From Prevotella sp. (lineage in GTDB: Bacteria; Bacteroidota; Bacteroidia; Bacteroidales; Bacteroidaceae), in contig JAJWLX010000003.1 of NCBI GenBank assembly GCA_021636625.1, positions 62,001 to 126,000 on the forward strand: a DNA stretch of 64,000 bases, in the 5' to 3' direction. Position 1 is the stretch's first letter, and each line of letters opens with the position of its first letter. The notes below the pieces were generated by a model. That model had not been told where the DNA came from and made no database searches. It was given only the letters and a program-made list of their open reading frames with translations. Shown here in pieces: positions 60,652-64,000 of this stretch. The position numbers and the translations under genes were made by a program.

Positions 60652-60857
60652 TAATGACCGGAAATGAAAATGACCGAAATCAACCATAGAGTGAAAAATG
60701 AAAATGACCGAAAATGACCATGACCGGAAATGACCGAAAAAGCTTAATGACACTTAATGACACTGACCTTAATGACACGACCCAATCATAAAACGAACCC
60801 ATCATAAAACTAATCTTTGATAAAATTCCACATCTTTACACAACTCCATCATAAAAC
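60652..60857. repeat. short-period direct repeats
   Basis: TGACCG occurs five times (60655 to about 60736) in AATGACCG-type units; TTAATGACAC three times (60744, 60754, 60769); ATCATAAAAC three times (60785, 60801, 60848). No coding potential. Upstream of the lipoprotein galM gene. Confidence 0.7.
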
Positions 60858-61029
60858 ACAGATCAAAGACAAAAAACACAGGAAAACAGCAGAAAAGTGG
60901 GGTTTTGATGCAAATAGTGTTAAAAACACACTATAGAAGAAAAAAAGTTAGGGAAAAGTATTGTGGTTTCAAAATAAAATTGTAATTTTACACCCAAAAT
61001 TAGTAAACAACATTAAAAGCAACCTAGAA

Positions 61030-62217
61030 ATGAACAACGTAAAGAACCTTTTTATGGGAGTTGGTTTCGCAGCAGTCGCTACCCTCTCAGCATGTTCTTC
61101 AAGCAGCAATGCTAGTTTAACACAGTCAGGCTTGAATCCAGCAGACTTCGATTCTACTGTTTTGGGCAAGAAGACTGAGTTAGTTACCCTCAAGAATGCC
61201 AACGGCATGGAGGTTTGCCTCACCAACTATGGTGGTCGTGTAGTTTCCATCTCTGTTCCTGACAAGGATGGCAAGCCTACAGATGTAGTGCTCGGCTACG
61301 ACAACATCCACCAGTATGCAGACACCCTCAACTCTCCTTCTGATTACGGATCATCAGTAGGTCGTTACGCCAACCGTATCAAGGACTCCAAGTTGACTCT
61401 TGCAGGCAAAACATATAATCTGAAGCCAAACGACAATGGCAACTGTCTTCACGGCGGTGGTGCTACCGGTTGGTTGAACCAGGTTTACGACATTACAGAG
61501 AAGAATGATTCTTCTGTAACCTTCACTATCCAGGCAAAGGATGGCGAGAATGGTTTCCCTGGCAATGTTACTGCAACAGCAAAATATACGGTAAAGAGCA
61601 ACAATACACTCGACATCGAGTTTGGTGCTACAACCGATAAGGAGACCGTGGTTAACATGACCAACCACAGTTACTTCAACTTGAATGGCGATCCATCCAA
61701 GGAAGGTTTCGACCAGGTAATGTACATCAATGCTGATAAGTTCACACCTGCAGATTCACTATATATTCCAACAGGTGAAATCAAGGACGTAGAAGGAACT
61801 CCAATGGACTTCCGCACTCCTACAGAGATTGGCAAGAAGGTAGATTACAGCTTCGACCAGATCAAGAACGCTACAGGTTACGACCACAACTGGTGTCTGA
61901 ACACCTATAAGGATGGCAAGGGCGACGACAAGACCGTCTGCGCAAGCCTCTACTCTCCAAAGAGCGGAATCCTCCTTGAAGTCTTCACCAATGAGCCAGG
62001 AATCCAGGTTTATACAGGTAACTTCCAGGGCACAGGTATTGCCTGCAAGCATGGAATCAAGTATCCTAAGCACGTGAGCGTCTGCTTCGAGAGCCAGAAG
62101 TATCCTGATTCACCAACCAAGATTGCCCAGGGCGTAAAGGGATGGACAGATGCAACCTTGAAGCCAGGAGAGAAGTACTACTCTCACCTCGCTTACAAGT
62201 TCAGCGTTAAGAAGTAA
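61030..62217 (+). CDS. lipoprotein aldose 1-epimerase
   Basis: 395 residues from the ATG at 61030; an upstream in-frame TTG (60961) would place the signal in the middle and is rejected. Lipobox LSAC, then SSSS, indicates export and lipid attachment. The enzyme part matches galM: VGRYANRIKDSKL, NCLHGG (His), MTNHSYFNL (second His), TGYDHNW, VCFESQ. Acts on sugars before uptake by the transporter next door. Separate from the cytoplasmic copy at 56596. Confidence 0.92.
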   Translation: MNNVKNLFMGVGFAAVATLSACSSSSNASLTQSGLNPADFDSTVLGKKTELVTLKNANGMEVCLTNYGGRVVSISVPDKDGKPTDVVLGYDNIHQYADTLNSPSDYGSSVGRYANRIKDSKLTLAGKTYNLKPNDNGNCLHGGGATGWLNQVYDITEKNDSSVTFTIQAKDGENGFPGNVTATAKYTVKSNNTLDIEFGATTDKETVVNMTNHSYFNLNGDPSKEGFDQVMYINADKFTPADSLYIPTGEIKDVEGTPMDFRTPTEIGKKVDYSFDQIKNATGYDHNWCLNTYKDGKGDDKTVCASLYSPKSGILLEVFTNEPGIQVYTGNFQGTGIACKHGIKYPKHVSVCFESQKYPDSPTKIAQGVKGWTDATLKPGEKYYSHLAYKFSVKK

Positions 62218-62228
62218 GGAAGGCAAAA

Positions 62229-62249
62229 CGGCGGATTGCAAATCCGCCG
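62229..62249 (+). repeat. perfect hairpin, REP-like
   Basis: CGGCGGATT-GCA-AATCCGCCG; 9-base stem, 3-base loop, no U-run. Short palindromes of this type recur between genes in Bacteroidales. Confidence 0.6.
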
Positions 62250-62323
62250 AACTCCATAGGATTAAGCATCCAATAAAAGAAAGAATAAACAATAATAAAT
62301 AAACAAACGATCTTATAGTAATT

Positions 62324-64000
62324 ATGAATTGGAATTCAACAGAATTCGTATGGCTTGATTGGACAGTACTCGCCATTGGTGTAATCGGCGTAATCTGGGC
62401 TGTCTGGCATGCGATTGTGAAAGACAGAAAGGCTCAGAAGGGCGAAGACTCTTCTGCTTACCTCTTCGGTAAGGGCGAGCCATGGTATGTAATCGGTATG
62501 GCTATCTTCGCAGCCAACATCGGTTCAGAGCACCTCGTGGGTCTTGCTGGTACTGGCGCCAAGAGCGGTGTAGGTATGGCTCACTGGGAGATGCAGGGTT
62601 GGATGATCCTCATCCTCGGTTGGTTGTTCGTACCTTTCTATCAGTTGCTCATCAACAAGATGGGTAAAATCATCACCATGCCAGACTTCCTGAAGTTCCG
62701 CTATACCCAGCGCACAGGTTCATGGCTCTCTATCATCACCCTCGTAGCTTATATCCTTACTAAGGTGAGTGTTACAGCCCTTACAGGTGGTATCTTCTTT
62801 GAATATCTTTGGGGCTTGAACTTTTGGGCTGGTGCCATCGGCTTGATTATCCTCACTACCATCTTCACCGTATTCGGTGGTATGAAGGGTGTGATGACAT
62901 TGTCAACCATCCAGACTCCTATCCTCGTCATCGGTTCTTTCCTCGTACTCTTCCTCGGTCTCTCTACCCTCGGCGGTGGCAGCATCTCTGCCGGTTGGGC
63001 CGACATGATGGATTACTGCGGCAAACTGAACAATGGTTATGGTACAACTCACATGTTCCACTGGGAGGCTGGTGACTCTATGTATCAGGAATATCCTGGT
63101 TTCGTAGTATTCATCGGTGCAACCATCATCGGTTTCTGGTACTGGTGTACAGACCAGCACATCGTTCAGCGTGTATTGGGTCAGGTTCCTGGCGAGAGCA
63201 ACGTAGAGGTTATGAAGCGTGCCCGCCGCGGTACTATCGCAGCCGGTTTCTTCAAGGTACTCCCTTGCTTCATGTTCCTCATCCCAGGTATGATTGCAGC
63301 CGCTTTGGCTCAGAAGGGTGCTATCCAGATGAACGAGACTGATGCAGCCTTCGCCATCATGGTAAAAACCGTACTTCCTGCAGGTATCAAGGGAATCGTA
63401 ACTATCGGTTTCATCTGTGCATTGGTTGCTTCTTTGGCAGCATTCTTCAACAGCTGTGCTACCCTCTTCACCGAGGACTTCTACAAGCCATTGAAGAAGG
63501 GAATGTCTGAGGCTCACTACGTACTCGTTGGCCGTATCGCTACCGTAGTAGTTGTAGTTCTCGGTTTTGCCTGGTTGCCAATCATGATGAAGATGGACAC
63601 CCTTTACAACTACCTCCAGGGAATCCAGTCACTCCTGGCTCCAGCCATGGTAGCTGTATTTGCGATGGGTATTTTCTTCAAGAAGATTACTCCAAAGGCA
63701 GGTGAGTACACCATGATCACCGGTTTCCTCATCGGTATGCTCCGCCTCGTTACCAACGTCATTACTGATACAGGTAAGGCAACAATGGATGGTGCATTCT
63801 GGGATTACACAGCATGGTTCTGGCAGACCAACTGGCTCGTATTCGAGTGCTGGCTGCTCGTCTTCCTCATCATCTTCATGGTAGTAGTGAGCTGCTTCAC
63901 TCCAGCCCCAAGCAAGGAGCAGGTAGAGGCAATCACCTTCACATCCGACTTCAAGAAGTCTATCCGTGAGAGCTGGGGTGCGTTCGATATCATTGGTACA
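62324..64000 (+). CDS. sodium/sugar symporter (SSS family), 3' end outside window
   Basis: 559 codons are visible with no stop before the right edge. ATG 62324. About 13 membrane segments. Contains ANIGSEHLVGLAG near residue 65, the sodium-binding signature of SGLT-type proteins, and a TDQHIVQRVLG segment typical of the family. Takes up glucose or galactose with Na+. Follows the lipoprotein mutarotase in the same direction, so the two probably work together at the envelope. Confidence 0.9.
   Translation, partial: MNWNSTEFVWLDWTVLAIGVIGVIWAVWHAIVKDRKAQKGEDSSAYLFGKGEPWYVIGMAIFAANIGSEHLVGLAGTGAKSGVGMAHWEMQGWMILILGWLFVPFYQLLINKMGKIITMPDFLKFRYTQRTGSWLSIITLVAYILTKVSVTALTGGIFFEYLWGLNFWAGAIGLIILTTIFTVFGGMKGVMTLSTIQTPILVIGSFLVLFLGLSTLGGGSISAGWADMMDYCGKLNNGYGTTHMFHWEAGDSMYQEYPGFVVFIGATIIGFWYWCTDQHIVQRVLGQVPGESNVEVMKRARRGTIAAGFFKVLPCFMFLIPGMIAAALAQKGAIQMNETDAAFAIMVKTVLPAGIKGIVTIGFICALVASLAAFFNSCATLFTEDFYKPLKKGMSEAHYVLVGRIATVVVVVLGFAWLPIMMKMDTLYNYLQGIQSLLAPAMVAVFAMGIFFKKITPKAGEYTMITGFLIGMLRLVTNVITDTGKATMDGAFWDYTAWFWQTNWLVFECWLLVFLIIFMVVVSCFTPAPSKEQVEAITFTSDFKKSIRESWGAFDIIGT

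Noticed and set aside
60501..60683. 60-codon frame with PERAEAPSPGQRPG-like sequence
   Set aside because: Comes from the REP-like palindromes; a well-known type of annotation artefact.

Overview
The window is the right-hand part of a tailed-phage genome, apparently an integrated prophage (about 1 to 50.7 kb, possibly 51.4 kb), followed by chromosomal genes of a Bacteroidales host. The host assignment is an inference. Promoter-like boxes follow the Bacteroidetes form TTTG-N19/20-TAnnTTTG (e.g. 22754, 49893, 56513). Lipoproteins carry Bacteroidetes-type signals with Ser/Asp-rich sequence after the cysteine. The chromosomal set (YbiT-like ABC-F, GrpE/DnaJ, FolC, GalM, FHS sugar permease, GalK, second GalM, SglT) looks like Prevotella/Segatella. 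The left end of the phage lies outside the window, so terminase, portal, any integrase and the left attachment site are not visible.

Phage late region, + strand. 2-5150: head and head-tail genes with a major capsid candidate and tail tube candidate. 5239-5966: tail assembly chaperone with a -1 frameshift site on a run of ten A. 5985-12239: tape measure. 12242-19591: distal tail genes, ending in a 2083-residue tail fibre with a C-terminal S74 self-cleaving chaperone. 19600-22735: two paralogous tip proteins separated by an HNH endonuclease gene. 22750-24560: two small, separately promoted and terminated units that look like morons. 24725-27472: five genes of unknown role. 27569-28924: a lysis cassette (holin, DUF5675 candidate lysis enzyme, candidate one-piece spanin).

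Phage early region, - strand, from 50 kb down to 29 kb. It starts with a small protein, a KilA-N protein and an HTH protein. A tRNA cluster follows (46774-48137; two good tRNAs, four with odd anticodon arms). Next comes a replication/recombination block: DUF1064-type nuclease, DUF4494, single-strand annealing protein candidate, YqaJ exonuclease, DUF3127 SSB-like protein, PD-(D/E)XK nuclease, DnaC-like loader. After it lie a radical SAM protein and many small accessory genes, including tandem YopX genes, and a DUF1653-dUTPase fusion near the end. Many of these small genes have strong GGAGG-type ribosome binding sites and short hairpins at the junctions. One 41-residue gene (33197-33322) runs on the opposite strand inside this block.

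Control: between 49864 and 50122 a rightward and a leftward promoter-like sequence face each other across a 14-base palindrome, beside an XRE-type regulator (50122-50700). This looks like the lysis/lysogeny switch. A surface lipoprotein gene follows the regulator, and the prophage-host junction probably lies on one side of it.

Host region, 51505-64000, + strand: ABC-F ATPase, grpE-dnaJ, folC, then galM, sugar permease, galK, a repeat-rich intergenic region, a lipoprotein galM and a sodium/sugar symporter that runs off the right edge. The last group would bring in galactose or glucose and feed it into the Leloir pathway.
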